NCBI GenBank assembly: GCA_021234155.1
Contig: JAJEKV010000016.1
Location: 20,775,863 to 20,839,862 of the forward strand
Direction: 5' to 3'
DNA from: Isoetes taiwanensis
Taxonomy: Eukaryota > Streptophyta > Lycopodiopsida > Isoetales > Isoetaceae
DNA: 64,000 bases
Shown: piece by piece, positions 9,904 to 21,355 of the stretch
Layout of the letters: each line of letters starts with the position of its first letter
Numbering within the stretch: the first letter of the stretch is position 1
Position numbers and translations under genes: made by a program
The notes under the pieces: model-generated
Told to the model about the DNA's origin: nothing
Seen by the model: only the letters and a program-made list of their open reading frames with translations
Databases searched by the model: none

Positions 9904-11590
9904 ATAGTCACAATACAATATATATGCATGCTATGTGAGAGACTTGTTCTCACGTTTTTTATTTATTCAAATATATACTACTGCATTTAGTTATCTCATG
10001 GATTCCTAAATTTAAATGGTATCACAGCCTGCTTGCCCTTGATCGATCTTGGGAACTGTAATTATGAAAGAGGAGGTGGGAAGAGCCTCCAAATTAAATA
10101 AATTAGAAAAAACCTGGTGAAGTATTATCTAGAAGACTCAAGAATGCTTGAAAGATTTTGTATTAATTAAGGCCTCTCTGGTTTGAAAGGCATCGATGAA
10201 GAGAAACAAATTGGTGATGGAAAGCGACTCAACAAGAAGAGAATAAGTATGATTGAAGCACAGATGCCGCTAACTATTTGCAGAGAGGGAATTGGCCGGG
10301 AAAAGGCCGCTAGTGGGATTGTTTCAGAAGACCCATAAGTGCCGAGAATTGCTGCAGGAAAGAGTTCTAGTACTAGGTAATTTCCATTGGGAGGATCATT
10401 ATGCCTTGTAAAGGCTCTAGCGGCTCCGCCAGACGAGGCGGTGCACGAGCGGCGGAGCCGCGAGTGCTCCGCCGAGTCTGGCGGCGCCGCTAGAGCCTTT
10501 ACAGGCATAATGTCCGACCAGTGGAAATTACCGGACGTAATGACCGGTTGTTGCAAATTTCCAATGAACAGGAGCCCTGTTTTGCTGCTGCATTCTCGCT
10601 TTCGGATCGATGCTTGCTGCAAATGCCCGATCAATGCTTTCGGGCTTCAACTAATGCTTTCTGTTTCTTGTTTTTTGAGCAAATTCTTAGCAGATTATGC
10701 CCACATTAAGCGCAACATCCAGTCTTTGGTACTCCAGAGCCTCCTTGAAAAAGCAGTCCTCCTTGAAAGTAGCTGTTGCGCGAAGAATTCAATCCTCTGT
10801 TGCAATCCTGCCGTGCAATCTAACTTCCGTTGCCCGAAAATATTCACGGTTTGAGGTGCAAGCAAAGCCGTCGCAAGACCTTTTCTGCATGTTGGTATAG
10901 ACACCAAAAACATCCGGGAAGCAGTCTCCCCAGGATCATCTCCTCCTTAACAGGCGTTATTGTAGGCAGTACACCTTAAACCATTTTGATGGTTTGATGG
11001 ATTTGCTTTGTTGATGTCAACTCGACTTTGTTGGTGAATTGAAGCGTGCAGATCTCTGCAGACGATGGGATATGGCGATTCTGAGCAGAGGCGAGCCGGA
11101 GGAGAGGCGAGAGATGGGATATGGCGGTCCGGAGGAAGAAAGAAGAGCTGGAGAGAGGGCGCCGCTCCTTAAACTACGGAGAAAAATCCGCCTTATAATT
11201 TAGGCTGAAAAATAGCGTAATTTGCAACAACCGGTCATTACGGATTCTAAAAGCGTAGAACAAGCCATTAGATAAGGAAAGATTTGGGCCATGTCAGTTT
11301 TGGGGGACGCCTCCAGAATTTGATGTAGCAGAGTAATTCGGCATCGGGACCAATTTACAGTCTGATGCACAGAAGGATAATCAAAGCCAAGATTTTTACA
11401 GCCCCAGATTTGTTCACGGATAATTGAAATTCATTCAAAATTGGACATAAATGAAGACGTTAAGAAAGCCACGTTTATTGCTGCCATGGGAGATTGCAAT
11501 TGCTGTGGGAGCTCGCAAGTGGCATGGAAGAAGAGGTTCAGGAAAAGGTAAAATTTGGTTTTGTTTGGGCAGATCCGTCCATAATAAGAG
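9904..11590 (+). repeat. Segmental duplication, copy A (copy B at 23514-24400)
   Basis: Sequence from AGTCACAATACAATATATA (9904) to about 10370, and again from GGATTCTAAAAGCG (11242) to about 11580, matches 23514-24400 closely in the same orientation. Copy A carries an extra insertion of roughly 870 bases (10371-11241). It also lacks about 70 bases present in B near GGACAATTTGCTGCCAGAG. Copy A starts about 110 bases after the stop of the membrane protein gene. The ORF open in copy B is disrupted here. Confidence 0.85.
10371..11241. mobile_element. Foldback/MITE-like insertion in duplication copy A
   Basis: The insert is absent from copy B, which defines its limits to within a few bases. Its left part is a 157 bp hairpin (10376-10532): GGTAATTTCCATTGG pairs with CCAGTGGAAATTACC, and inside it GTAAAGGCTCTAGCGG pairs with CCGCTAGAGCCTTTAC. 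Its remainder is bounded by a perfect 23 bp inverted repeat starting GTAATGACCGGTTG (10537-10559 and 11219-11241). Two foldback units are therefore nested or abutting. No clear target-site duplication was found. Open frames across the hairpin (10167-10854) are artefacts of the palindrome. Confidence 0.7.
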
Positions 11591-12189
11591 CCAGCAGAAA
11601 CATATTTAAATTAAGGGAAAAACTTGAAATACCTTTATGTTTTGCTAAAATTAACTAAACGCGGTTAGTTTGGGGGTATTTTTATGGAAATATCGTAACT
11701 TTTTTGTGATGATCCAAATGAGAATGAGCCTTTCAGATATATTGTAGAAGAGGTTGAGATCTTTCCATGAATTTGGTTACAATAAAGAGTCGCATATGTA
11801 GGGCTGCATATATTACATATATATGTAACATATATGTGCATATATGTTAGGGGTAATATTCGCTGGCTGGCCATTACACGGGGTAAGGCCTTGGTGAGCC
11901 CGTTAGGGTGACCCAGTGGGTGCACCCCTACATTTTCTTTGTCAATATTCATTGCATTGCATGCAGCAATGCGACAAAATCAAATTGGCCATTGTCAATT
12001 GGCCAATAGCAGTAATTAATAATCATAACAACCACCATCACCATTGAACATTGAAAAGAAGCAGTCTACCGTAGGAAAAAGTTCCACGACCAACACTATT
12101 TTCCACAAATTTTCTCATCCTCAATCCCATTTCTAGTCCCGCAGCCAAATGCTACTAGTAACTCATTCTTCTAAGAAAAAACATGGGGT

Positions 12190-12935
12190 ATAATTTCTCT
12201 ACACATATGGGGACTTGACGTTAATTCTTCTAAACATGGGTCCAATTTCTCTACACATAAGAAGATATTGGCCAAAGATCCCAAAGACACCATGTTTAGT
12301 TACAAAACTTGTTACAAAACTGCACACATGGCCCTCCACCAATAGATTCAAAATAGCACACATTCTTCTAAGAAAAACATGGGGTCCAATTTCTCTATAC
12401 ATAAATAGGCTATTGGCCAAAGGTCGCAAACACTTTATGTGCTTATACAAAAATGAAGACGAGTATGGCCCTCCATCAATCAATTTAGAGGACTTAGCAT
12501 TCATTCTCTTAAGATAAACATGGGTTCCAATTTCGGTATAAATAAAGGCCATCGGTCAAGGATTCCAAACACTGTATGTGCTTATACAAAAAGTGCAGAT
12601 GAGTATGGCCTTCCACCAATCAACTTAAAGGACTTAATAAATGGGGTCCAATTTCTCTATACATAGGGTGCTATTGGCCAAAGATCATAAACAAAAATGA
12701 AGGCAAGTATGGCCCACCAATCAATTTAAAGGACTTAGCATTCATTCTTCTAAGAAAAACAGGGTCGAAGTTCTCTATACATAAAGGGCCATCGTCCAAA
12801 GAGCCCAAACACTCCATGTGCTTATACTGGCATATATAAAAAATATAAACGAGTACGGCCCTCAACCAATTAATTTAAAGGAAACATGGGGTCCAATATC
12901 TCTATGGCAAAGACTATGACAAGACGTGCTTGTTT
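12190..12935 (+). repeat. Degenerate satellite array, first locus
   Basis: About six imperfect units of roughly 120-130 bases share the words GGGTCCAATTTCTCTA, CATAAAGGGCCAT, TTGGCCAAAG, GTGCTTATACAAAAATGA and AGGACTTAGCATTCATTC. The same units, inverted, form the array at 49480-51985. Frames spanning this array are not genes. Confidence 0.8.
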
Positions 12936-13135
12936 GTTGCAGCTAAATTCTTTTAGTGAATGGACAAGAGAAAAACAAGGTGCTGCGCACGGAGGGTTGC
13001 CCTCCGTGACCCGAGTGTGAAATGGCTTAAATCACACTTCAAAGTCATGTTTTCGAGCATATACTGACATATACTTGGAATATGCCACAAACCCACATGG
13101 ATGAGGGTTTTCCCCTTAGGGGCAACCCAAAAAAC
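12936..13135 (+). repeat. Repeat flank with perfect 9 bp hairpin
   Basis: GTGCTTGTTTGTTGCAGC and TTCTTTTAGTGAATGG adjoin the satellite here and, inverted, at 49385-49440, so both belong to one repeat family. A perfect stem CACGGAGGG-TTG-CCCTCCGTG lies at 12988-13008. The segment 13060-13135, ending near CCTTAGGGGCAACCCAAAAA, is related to 18905-18975. Confidence 0.65.
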
Positions 13136-13260
13136 TGGACTCAAACATATCAGTGGAATGCTATTTCCATGCCAAATTCATAATTCATAAGGCAAGGCAT
13201 TCAAATACGCTAATAACTCACAAATTGAATGTTGCAAATAGGAAAAAGAAACACACACAC

Positions 13261-14523
13261 TGCTTCAGATCTTTCTGAACATTTCTTTGATAGCTCCTTT
13301 GCAATCTTCTTGATTTGCCTCAGACTTTTGCCCTCTAGGTTCACCTTGCAAACAGTCTTCCCTTTCTCAATAATCAGCGCACCAAGATCCTGCTCTGTTG
13401 AGTGCACACCCTGCTCTCCTCCATACAATATTTGATCACGCTGTTGGAAGGACTGCTGAACTATGGCTATTGTACAATCAACGTGACTATCTGCAGAAGA
13501 GTTTGTCAGCGTAACTTCAATACTTTCTGAAGCATTTTCTTTCCTCTTAACACCTTCTGGGCATGGAATAATTTAAGAGCTAAACTTAGCTATTTGGCGA
13601 TTTTTTAGCACATTTTCAAAAAAAATTGGCTAAAGTAAATGGAAAAAATTGGAAAAAAAATAATAATTTTAGCTTAACTTTTTTCGGGACTGCACCATCC
13701 CTGGAGCTCTTTAGCCAAATGCTAGAAAGTAAGAGAATGAAATTTTGTATTGTTTAGCCAAACCATATAAACTTTTAGAATGAATTTCGGGCTAGTTTAG
13801 CTAACATTATTCTAGTTTATATGAAATATATGATTACTGGTTTAGTTTCTAGCATTATGAATTAATTTGGGTCCTAGATTTGCTAATTAGCATTATTTTA
13901 GAATGTTTTCACAAAGAAAATGACTAAAATAAGTGGAAACGATTGAAAAAGGGTATAGTAATTTGGCTTAATATTTTTTGTTGGCCACACCAAAGAAATT
14001 TTTGGGATGATGTTTGAGTTAGTTTAGCTAAAGGCTAGAAAGTATGAGAGGAAAAATGTGTAGTGTTTAGCTAAACCACAGAAAGTTTTGGGATTAATAT
14101 CGAGCAAGTTTAGCTAAAGTCATTCTGGATAATAAGAAATATGCGATTAGTAATTTATTCCCTGCTTCTGGGTTCACACCATGACTTTCAAGTTGAAAAT
14201 TTTCCAAATGATCAGCAACGGTGTTGGGCAGGCCAGCAGCTGCATTTAGAATGCCATCATTAACGATATGCCCTCCATCTGTCTTACAGGCCTCATGTAT
14301 CCTAGGGGCATTGCCTGCATCTACGGTCCCCAGAAATGCAGGTTTGATGCTAACCTGCTGCTCACCTTCAATCTCATGTTGAGAGATATGAGCTCCAATA
14401 CATCACCTTCAATATGCGTCCCTGATGTATAAACTTGAATATGCTTTTGCTGGAGCATCTCCTTTTCCGATAAAAGATCTGTATGTAAGGGGCTGATTGG
14501 TACGTTATCTTCGACATGGATTT
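13261..14523 (-). pseudogene. Coding exon of an unknown charged protein, split by a hAT-type insertion
   Basis: On the minus strand, acceptor GCATCAG precedes 14523 and a frame stays open to 14166 for about 119 codons, with words such as EIHVEDNVPISPLH and NAAAGLPNTVADHLENFQLE. A 603 bp insert (13562-14164) interrupts it. With the insert and one copy of its 8 bp duplication removed, the frame reads VNPEG|VKRKENASESIEVTL and stays open to donor GCA|GTGTGT at 13261, with ALIIEKGKTVCKVNLEGKSL and a basic helix LRQIKKIAKELSKKC near the end. The pre-insertion exon would code about 215 residues. I do not recognise the family; the composition suggests a nuclear or scaffold protein. Further exons were not identified. 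Confidence 0.65.
13562..14164. mobile_element. Non-autonomous hAT-type element (603 bp)
   Basis: The 8 bp direct repeat CTTCTGGG flanks the insert (13554-13561 and 14165-14172). The termini are imperfect inverted repeats: CATGGAATAATTTA on the left, and CAGGGAATAAATTA read from the right. An 8 bp target duplication with CAGGG-type termini is characteristic of hAT transposons. The interior is two diverged halves of about 300 bp, rich in TTTAGCTAAA-like words. There is no coding capacity. It sits inside a coding exon, which rejoins in frame without it. Confidence 0.85.
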
Positions 14524-16300
14524 CTGATGCACATAATCACATGTAAATATTTATAAACTCCATCTACTAATCATAACAACTTGGACATACACATTTATAA
14601 ATGCCATATTAATAGTCAGTGCTTACATCATAGAAATCATACAGCTCCCAATTATTGTGCGTTCCAAAATCAGTTAAAGTGCACCTTAGAGCTGAATCTT
14701 TGTTTGCATGCTCTAGCAACTGCAATAAGATTCAACAAAGCATAATAGTGTCTTTTGCATTATATTGTAGTTGTGTAGAGTTACATATGGGTATGGCTTC
14801 ACAAGGATATATAGAGGTGCTATATCATATGGATAAATGTGTGTTCTATAACAGAACCCCAATACCTTCAGTCTTGCATAATGCATCCAGCACGTCTCTC
14901 ATGGATCTAGCATTACCAGATCAACACTTACGTTGGCATATATTATGCTACTCCATCCATGGTATGCTGCATGGCTCCATCTACCTAAAACATTTCCATG
15001 GCTCCTTACAATCTCCCTACAAGAACAACAGCAGCAACATCTAAGGCCAAATCCAAGGCCAAATCATGCTGTGCCATTTGCAACCACAGATTCAACTAGC
15101 AAAAGGTTAGGTTCAACCTTCTATGACTAGCATTCAGATATAAACAATGAAAAGAAATCACCGCATTGTAGCAGCTACTCATACCATACTCTCCTTGTTC
15201 TAGAAGATTTGGAGCATACTCAGCTCAAACATCCTTCATTGAGTTTCTAAAATATATATGCAATATAGTCTATTCTATTTTATTCTGCATTGGGGGACGT
15301 TTGTAGTTTAAGATAGGTATTCCACCAAAGAGTCCAATGGTTCCAATAGGTAGTGAAATATTTCATGAGGATGGATAAAAATGTAGACAATATCAAACAT
15401 GTACATTTAGGATAAGTTCATTACTTCTACAATATTAAATAAATACATTTAGAAGTTTGGCCACATTGTGCAGGAATATAGCAAAAGGCCAACCTAGGAA
15501 ATTATCACATGTCGAAAGACAAGTAGCACTACAAGCAAGCAATGATGAGATTATGGCCTTACAATGAGTTACAATGAGTTACAATGACATGAAATTATCA
15601 GAACCAAGCGCAAAAAGTATGAACACATGCCTAAGGAAAAGAAGAGAGGTTGGGACCATCAATTCTCATCTATGCAATGTGTGAATTGGTTGTGCTACAC
15701 TATATATCAAAAGAGACAGATGATAAAACAAACAAATCCAAGCTTCAGTTCATGTGTTCGTGCTCAAATATACATAAGCAAGCAAAACCTAGAAGATTAA
15801 GCTGCCATACCATCCAGTGTGAAAACATGTGATAACCAGTTTTCAAATGTTTATAGAAATTGACATGAATGGAACAAGAAGATGGACTTCTTGGAAAAAA
15901 ATACCACCTCTGGATTGGTACGAGAGCCACGGTCAAGGCTGTAGCTTTCTAACATTTGCCCAGGTTATGCAATTTTAACAGTTTTCAGAATTTGCACTGT
16001 CATTCAATCTACTTAAATAATTCATCTTCTCTTTCCTAATGCTAGCATGTCGGAGGTTTCAAACTGTTATCTTCTTAGCAAGTGCTGGATTCCCACTAGT
16101 AAGTCTACGAGTGTAATCTGCCATCGAGGATGCCTCTACAGCATAAACATGCTTTGCTCCAGACATGCTTTGCTCCAGCCAAATAACCAGGAAAAGATGA
16201 TCTGATGAGAGCCTAATATCATGATAGACCCAAAGTGCAATAAGTCATAGGTAATGTCCTGGGTAATGATTCCAATGCCAGGACAGCTATTTGACATGTG
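14524..16300. other. Intergenic or intron, no recognised gene
   Basis: AT-rich sequence. It could hold introns of the minus-strand gene whose exon ends at 14523, since an acceptor lies directly there, but no upstream exon was recognised. A triple ATGAGTTACA-like local repeat lies at about 15560-15590. Confidence 0.3.
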
Positions 16301-16303
16301 CTT

Positions 16304-17060
16304 TTATTTAATCTGCATACAAACCATGTTATCCTGCCAAGCCTTCACCCAGCAAAATACAACGAGAAAAGCCTTTGCCTGATGAATACCTTTAGACCAT
16401 CCCTGATTTTCCCCCACAACGTAGGTTGTCACATTTTGGTCCGCATCTTGGACACCACAATATATTTTTGACATAATCGACATTGAATTTTCTCTATTAT
16501 AACTTTTCACACCCATAAGGAGACCAAGGCACATATTTTTCATTATATCTAGTCTAGCACATGTCAATATCAACAGTAAGAGAAGAGTTGGGTTGCCAAC
16601 TAAGAGTACCGTTTTCAGCAATCCAAGTGTTTACATCAACCCTCATGGCAGAGAATCCATCTTTATTAACCTGAACATACTCTAAATACCATTCAGGTTT
16701 GTTGCCAGTGTTATCATGGGAGACGGATAACCCACAAATACTACCCACGCATGTTCCTTCTGTACAAAATCATTTACCTGGCATCTCTCAAAGTCATCCC
16801 TGCTAGTACTTTTAAGATTTTCGAAAAAAACCTACTGCCCAAGACGATTATAAAATGTTAACATTTACATGTGCATAAGTACCTGAATTTTCCTGGCATG
16901 AAGTGCTGGTTCTGATCTTGTAATTTCATTGCTACTGCAAAAAAATCAATAGGTTTAAAACACGGGATGAAAACATAGTTTTTCAGGTAAGATCTACTTA
17001 CATATGCAAGCTCTGAGATGAACAGAAGCAGGAACAAGAAGAATAGCTTCATGCGCCCTG
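16304..17060 (-). pseudogene. PLAT-domain protein remnant with phytocyanin-like sequence downstream
   Basis: A minus-strand frame at 16760-16555 reads GSICGLSVSHDNTGNKPEWY, then LEYVQV, and ends in a cysteine and stop (SLTVDIDMC). The SHDN-x-G-x-x-P-x-W-x-L-x-x-V pattern is that of PLAT/LH2 beta-sandwich domains of plant PLAT proteins and lipoxygenases. Upstream, 17054-16990 encodes a hydrophobic MKLFFLFLLLFISELAYV, a plausible signal peptide, but the N-terminal half of a PLAT domain was not found. Downstream, near 16430, TTYVVGENQGWSKGI resembles the start of a phytocyanin domain. These may be exons of one secreted protein, or two remnants side by side. Confidence 0.5.
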
Positions 17061-17689
17061 CTTGCAAGCCCTCCTTCCAATCACGCGCTTCAGAATATTT
17101 GCTCATAAGCATTATATGGCGGGACCTGGCCCACATGGCTGTTTAAAATTGGGCCAAAAAGCTGGGGACTGGAGCCCTAAGAAATTGGAAGAGAGCACTA
17201 TATAGTGCCTCAAATTGTCCAGGTATAATGTTTACAGCAAGAACAAAACAAGCCAGCCATTTCGTTGCCACAATCCAGCATGTTTCATTCTTTCTACAGA
17301 CCCGTTTCCACCACACATTCTACGAAACTATACAGCTCCACGTTTTTCCTTATTAGGTCAAACAAATCAAAGGAAGGCCGTGTATATGCAAAGGAAAAGA
17401 AAATGCCATTGAAAAAAAGACCTACCTCTGTCCTTAAAATGGTACTGGGTATGGCAGACCAGAACCGAGAAGAAAAATGAGGACAGATTCTGGTGCTCAT
17501 TATCACGGCGCAGGCTATATCCATCGCACCATCTATCTCCAGTGCCATCTCCATCTTATAACTGCAATATTCGAAGCAGGCTGCAAGATTGTGTAGAGCT
17601 CATTCTGCGCCAAAATGTGAAAAATCCGGCCAAGGCATGCCGTTCTAATCTGACCAGCATTGCCTAGATGAGATACTCATTATAGAGCT

Positions 17690-18735
17690 CCATTGCTTGT
17701 CTATTTTCCATTCTTGGCAAACAGATTTATTAAAGTTGCATAGGTGACTGTGGAAAATGGTACATTCAGATTTTGCATTTCTTGATAACAATCCATTGCA
17801 ACAGGAACCTCTCCCCATTTTGCATGATTATGCATCATAGCATTGTAAACAAATTAGGCTCAAGTCCAAATCTTCGCATATCTAAGAGTACCTCCTTTGC
17901 ATCTCAAAGGTGCCCTGCTCTTCCAAGGATGGAAATAAGCATGGAATATGTATAAATATCAGGTTCGGCCACATAGGTTCTAAATTTTTTGCAAAGCATC
18001 GAAGCATCATAAGGCTTATGTGCACGACCATAGCATTTCAGTAATGTATTCCCCGTGTATGTATCTATCTTACTATCTGCATTTCTTATCTCTTCAAAAA
18101 TACGCCTTGCCCTAGCTACATCTCCATGGTTACTCAACAGCCCCATCATAAAAGAGTTCAACTTATCATGTTTGTACTCTGGGAGTGATCCCATCCATAA
18201 AAAAAGATAAGGCCTTTCCTACATCATCTATCTTCTTGAGAACCTGACTGACATGGTAAAGCTGGATCTTCGTAGTGTCGAAAAATTCCCTTAGGTTGGC
18301 AACCATATTTCCACTCCATCGACATGTCTGCAGAATCTCATATAAGCTATGCACAAGACGCCCTGGAGGCTGTGATTGGGAAGAAAATTGATTGAGCTCT
18401 TGCTGATCCTCGTACTTCTCAATTTGTTCATAATGTTTTTCCCATTCATTTGGTGTTTGTTGCTTAAATGGGTCTGCATGCTCTTCATTACGCAAGCCAT
18501 GTTGTTCTTGCATTGGACATGGCTGATCCGTGCCCTTTTCCTGAATCCGTTTTAGCTCCTGCCTAGGCCAATAACGACGCACTTTTCCTTCCTGCACTTT
18601 CTCATGCACTTCCAGTTGTTTATCTGCATTTCTTAAAACAGAAGCCTGTTGAGATGCCCTGTTGCCAGGGTTCAAGTTAGAAAGAACCTGTGTTGCAGCA
18701 GCCTTAAGATCTGCAAGGGGTCGCCGGCCTCCCAT
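17690..18735 (-). pseudogene. Pentatricopeptide repeat (PPR) protein pseudogene
   Basis: It starts at ATG 18735. The first 150 residues are a hydrophilic leader (MGGRRPLADLKAAATQVLSN), then SLYEILQTCRWSGNMVANLR. A one-base frameshift near 18190, in a T run, shifts into a frame with P-class PPR motifs of about 35 residues: KHDKLNSFMMGLLSNHGDVA, DTYTGNTLLKCYGRAHKP and DIYTYSMLISILGRAGHL. After a stop at about 17904, PPR-like sequence continues in other frames (VTYATLINLFAKNGK near 17730). PPR proteins normally act in organelle RNA processing. With at least three frame breaks and few repeats left, this copy is probably dead. Confidence 0.75.
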
Positions 18736-18879
18736 GTCGCATGTCTATGATCCGTCCATCTCTCAACCTATCCTTCATGTAATCGCATATAGGAGGAGGA
18801 TGCTGGCCCAATCGACTTACGAAGCAATTTCATGGGGCTGGATGACCGAGAGTTTACAGGCAGCAGCCAGTTTGGAGCA

Positions 18880-19340
18880 GTCACCAGCATATGCTAGGCA
18901 TATGCCCGCATATACCTGGATATGCCCACATACCCACATAAACGAGGGTTTGCCCCCTAGGGGCAACCCAAAAATTAACCTTATGAATGGTGCCATCAAG
19001 AAGAAAAAAATTAACCTTATGAATGGTGCCATCATTCAATATGAATGGCAACTCTAAAAGTTGCCCTTCAAAAACATGGAGCACCACGATTCAATTTTAA
19101 GGCTTGCCTGTAATATATAGCTTTTTCTCCTTCTCCTTCTCCTTCTCCTTCTCCTTCTCTCATCTTGTTAACCTTTTTCAAATGAATGACTCACTTGTGA
19201 GGCTTCCATTGTGGGTTAGTCTTGGCCTTTGAGTAACAAAATATTTTCCTAAAACATCAAACTCAATTGTGAGGCTTTCATTGTAAGTCAATCGGCTTTT
19301 CAATAATAAGATATGAAAAAAAAATGCATACTCAATTGGA
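18880..19340 (+). repeat. Dispersed repeat with copies at 13060-13135 and 49080-49370
   Basis: The first part (18905-18975), ending CCCCTAGGGGCAACCC, is related to 13060-13135. The rest, containing CTTCAAAAACATGGAGCACC, TTTTAAGGCTTGC, a (CCTTCT)n tract and GAGGCTTCCATTGTG, matches the reverse complement of 49080-49370. A duplicated AAAAATTAACCTTATGAATG lies at 18971 and 19007. The pieces appear to be members of one composite repeat family that also carries the 12.2 and 49.5 kb satellite. Confidence 0.65.
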
Positions 19341-20520
19341 GGCTTCTGGCAATGAGCAGCAATCCAGACTTGGCTCTCCTCTTGTGTAAGGTGCAAGTTC
19401 TTGTCAGGGACATTCTTTATATCTTATTTGTAAAAAATGCATCCCAGCCCGTCATCTTTGCCGTTACCAACTTTGTTGAAAACATTGTCAATTGACAGAA
19501 ACATTGTCAATTGACACAAAATGTTTAAAGCATAATATTCATGTGTATTTTGATGTATGCGAAATTACCAGTATCTTTTGCATGCAAACATTACATGTAT
19601 AGTATCGCGTTCAATGATTCTAGGCATATTATTTGCATGCAAACATTATATGTATAATATCGCGTTCAATTATTCTAGGCATATTAATTGTTGTAGAAAT
19701 GTTGATTTTTGCCTTGCATGTTTAATAACATCTTTTGGACCGTTACAAAATAGACAATCCAACAAATAACATTTTCAAACAAATTGTAAAAGATCAAATT
19801 GTCCAACATTTTTTAGACTTTTGTAAAAGTAATCAATTAACATTGAGACCTTGTGTGTGAGCTGCCTAGCATTTAAGTTGGTGTAGTATTCTAGTTTTGA
19901 ACTCACACCAAGATGGACGTCACACAAATCCACCTGTGTAAGTTAATCAGTAAGAGAAATGTTCGCGGCGGCCAAGGCCGCCGCGATAAATTTCTTGTAG
20001 GGATAAACTTTTCTAAATATATATCAGAGGCAAACTAGGAGACAGGAACCTGTGAAATGCGAGGGCTGTGACAAGGCCTGCAATGCCAGCACCGACTATA
20101 ACAATTTGACTACCTTCCGCATCTATGTGAGAGGATCCCATCAGATTTGGAGTCTGAACCCATAACAACAGCAAATTTGAATGAAATAGTTTGTCGCAGA
20201 AAATTCAATTCTTAAGGCAACTTGTCGTGGAAACCGAGATCTCATGTGTCAAAGTATAGAATTTCTTTGCATTATTTAGTTGTAAATTTTTGGAATTTTC
20301 AAACCTTCGAACTAGTTTATCATTTATAATACTTAAATATCAGTACATTATTACTCGCTTTTTGGAATTTTGAAAACTTCCAAGACGTGATGTTAGTACA
20401 AGTTGTATCAAACCATATATAATGCATACACTTTGATTCTATTCTTCGAGATTCTTTGATGCTCCAGTGCATGCGCGCCAAGTGTCGAAAAATATTTTTG
20501 AGGAACATTTTTTGTATTTT
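19340..20520. other. Intergenic, no gene seen apart from the palindrome
   Basis: A local direct repeat TTTGCATGCAAACATTA occurs at about 19577 and 19630. The rest is AT-rich without recognisable coding sequence. Confidence 0.3.
19952..19999 (-). repeat. 48 bp GC-core palindromic repeat, copy 2
   Basis: This is the reverse complement of the 6001-6048 unit, identical over the full 48 bases by eye; the core is at 19964-19985. Flanking sequence is unrelated to the other two copies. Confidence 0.8.
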
Positions 20521-20629
20521 CCTAGTTAATATTTATTGAGGAGGAGCCACAGCCACGTGACTCCCCTTGCTCAATCAATCCATCTAAGCTCAATCAATCC
20601 ACATTCCTTAAAAAATATTATCAAAGCAC

Positions 20630-20780
20630 GACATGTGTGCACTTTGCATTTATTGCGGCCATTAATGCACTCTAATAACTTGATGAGACATGTGTGCACT
20701 TTGCATTTATTGCGGCCATTAATACACTTTGCATTTATTGCGGCCATTAATACACTTTGCATTTATTGCGGCCATTATTC
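20630..20780 (+). repeat. Tandem repeat, GCATTTATTGCGGCCATTA units
   Basis: The word GCATTTATTGCGGCCATTA occurs four times, the last three with a 28-base period, the first within a longer duplicated unit containing GACATGTGTGCACTTTGC. The embedded GCGGCC is unusual in this AT-rich context. Confidence 0.8.
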
Positions 20781-21057
20781 CGACGTCGCCATTGCAGTCC
20801 ACAAGGCATTTCTGTGGACCAATGCGGCCATGCGAGCGATGATGAGACAACCCGGCAGATCACTTCCATTCCATGCATACTTCAAACAAGGTGCGTGCTC
20901 TATATCTCTCATCCCATTCCCTTTCTGGCCCATACGATAGATGGCATGTTGTTTGATTACCATGAGGTTCCCCACATCTATTCTTCGACAAATCAAACTA
21001 GAAACATTAAAAATAAATAAATTACATTAAACAAATGAGGCAGAGGTAAAAAGATGC

Positions 21058-21355
21058 TCACCGCGTTGACGGCCAAGTGGTTAAGCTAATGGTTATGGGA
21101 AACCCCCGTCTAGGCTCAAAGCCCACTGCCCATCATCGGGTGCAGCTAAATAAACAAAAAGGTCCATCGCGTTGTTAGCCTAGTGGTCAGGCCATTGGTT
21201 CTGGGCATCACCCATCCAGGTTCAAAACCCACTGACTAGCAATGGATGGCGAGAAAGAGATAATGGCAACCACGCTGTTAGCCTAGTGGTCAAGCCATTG
21301 GTTCTGGGCAGCACCCATCCAGGCTCAAACCCCACTGACTAGCATCGGGTGATAA
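21058..21355 (+). repeat. Three tandem tRNA-related SINE-like units
   Basis: Units at about 21061-21145, 21164-21250 and 21266-21352 each carry a pol III A-box-like segment (TTAGCCTAGTGGTCARGCC; GGCCAAGTGGTTAAGC in unit 1), then about 35 bases, then a B-box-like CCAGGTTCAAAACCC. Spacing and boxes match tRNA promoters, but there is no complete cloverleaf or acceptor stem. They are therefore tRNA-derived repeats and not tRNA genes. A further B-box-like GTGGGTTCAAATCCC is at about 21460. Confidence 0.65.

Noticed and set aside
10167-10854. Two 155-codon frames on opposite strands sharing an AxALAAPPD-like segment.
   Set aside because: The shared segment comes from the palindromic hairpin, so both strands read alike. 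The flanks are unrelated and copy B lacks the region.
12199-12865. Minus-strand frames of 117 and 64 codons with repeated YREIGPHVFLRRM-like motifs.
   Set aside because: The repetition follows the satellite unit; the protein repeats are a by-product.
21061-21352. Possible functional tRNA genes.
   Set aside because: A- and B-box-like segments are present, but no acceptor stem, anticodon arm or full cloverleaf could be drawn.
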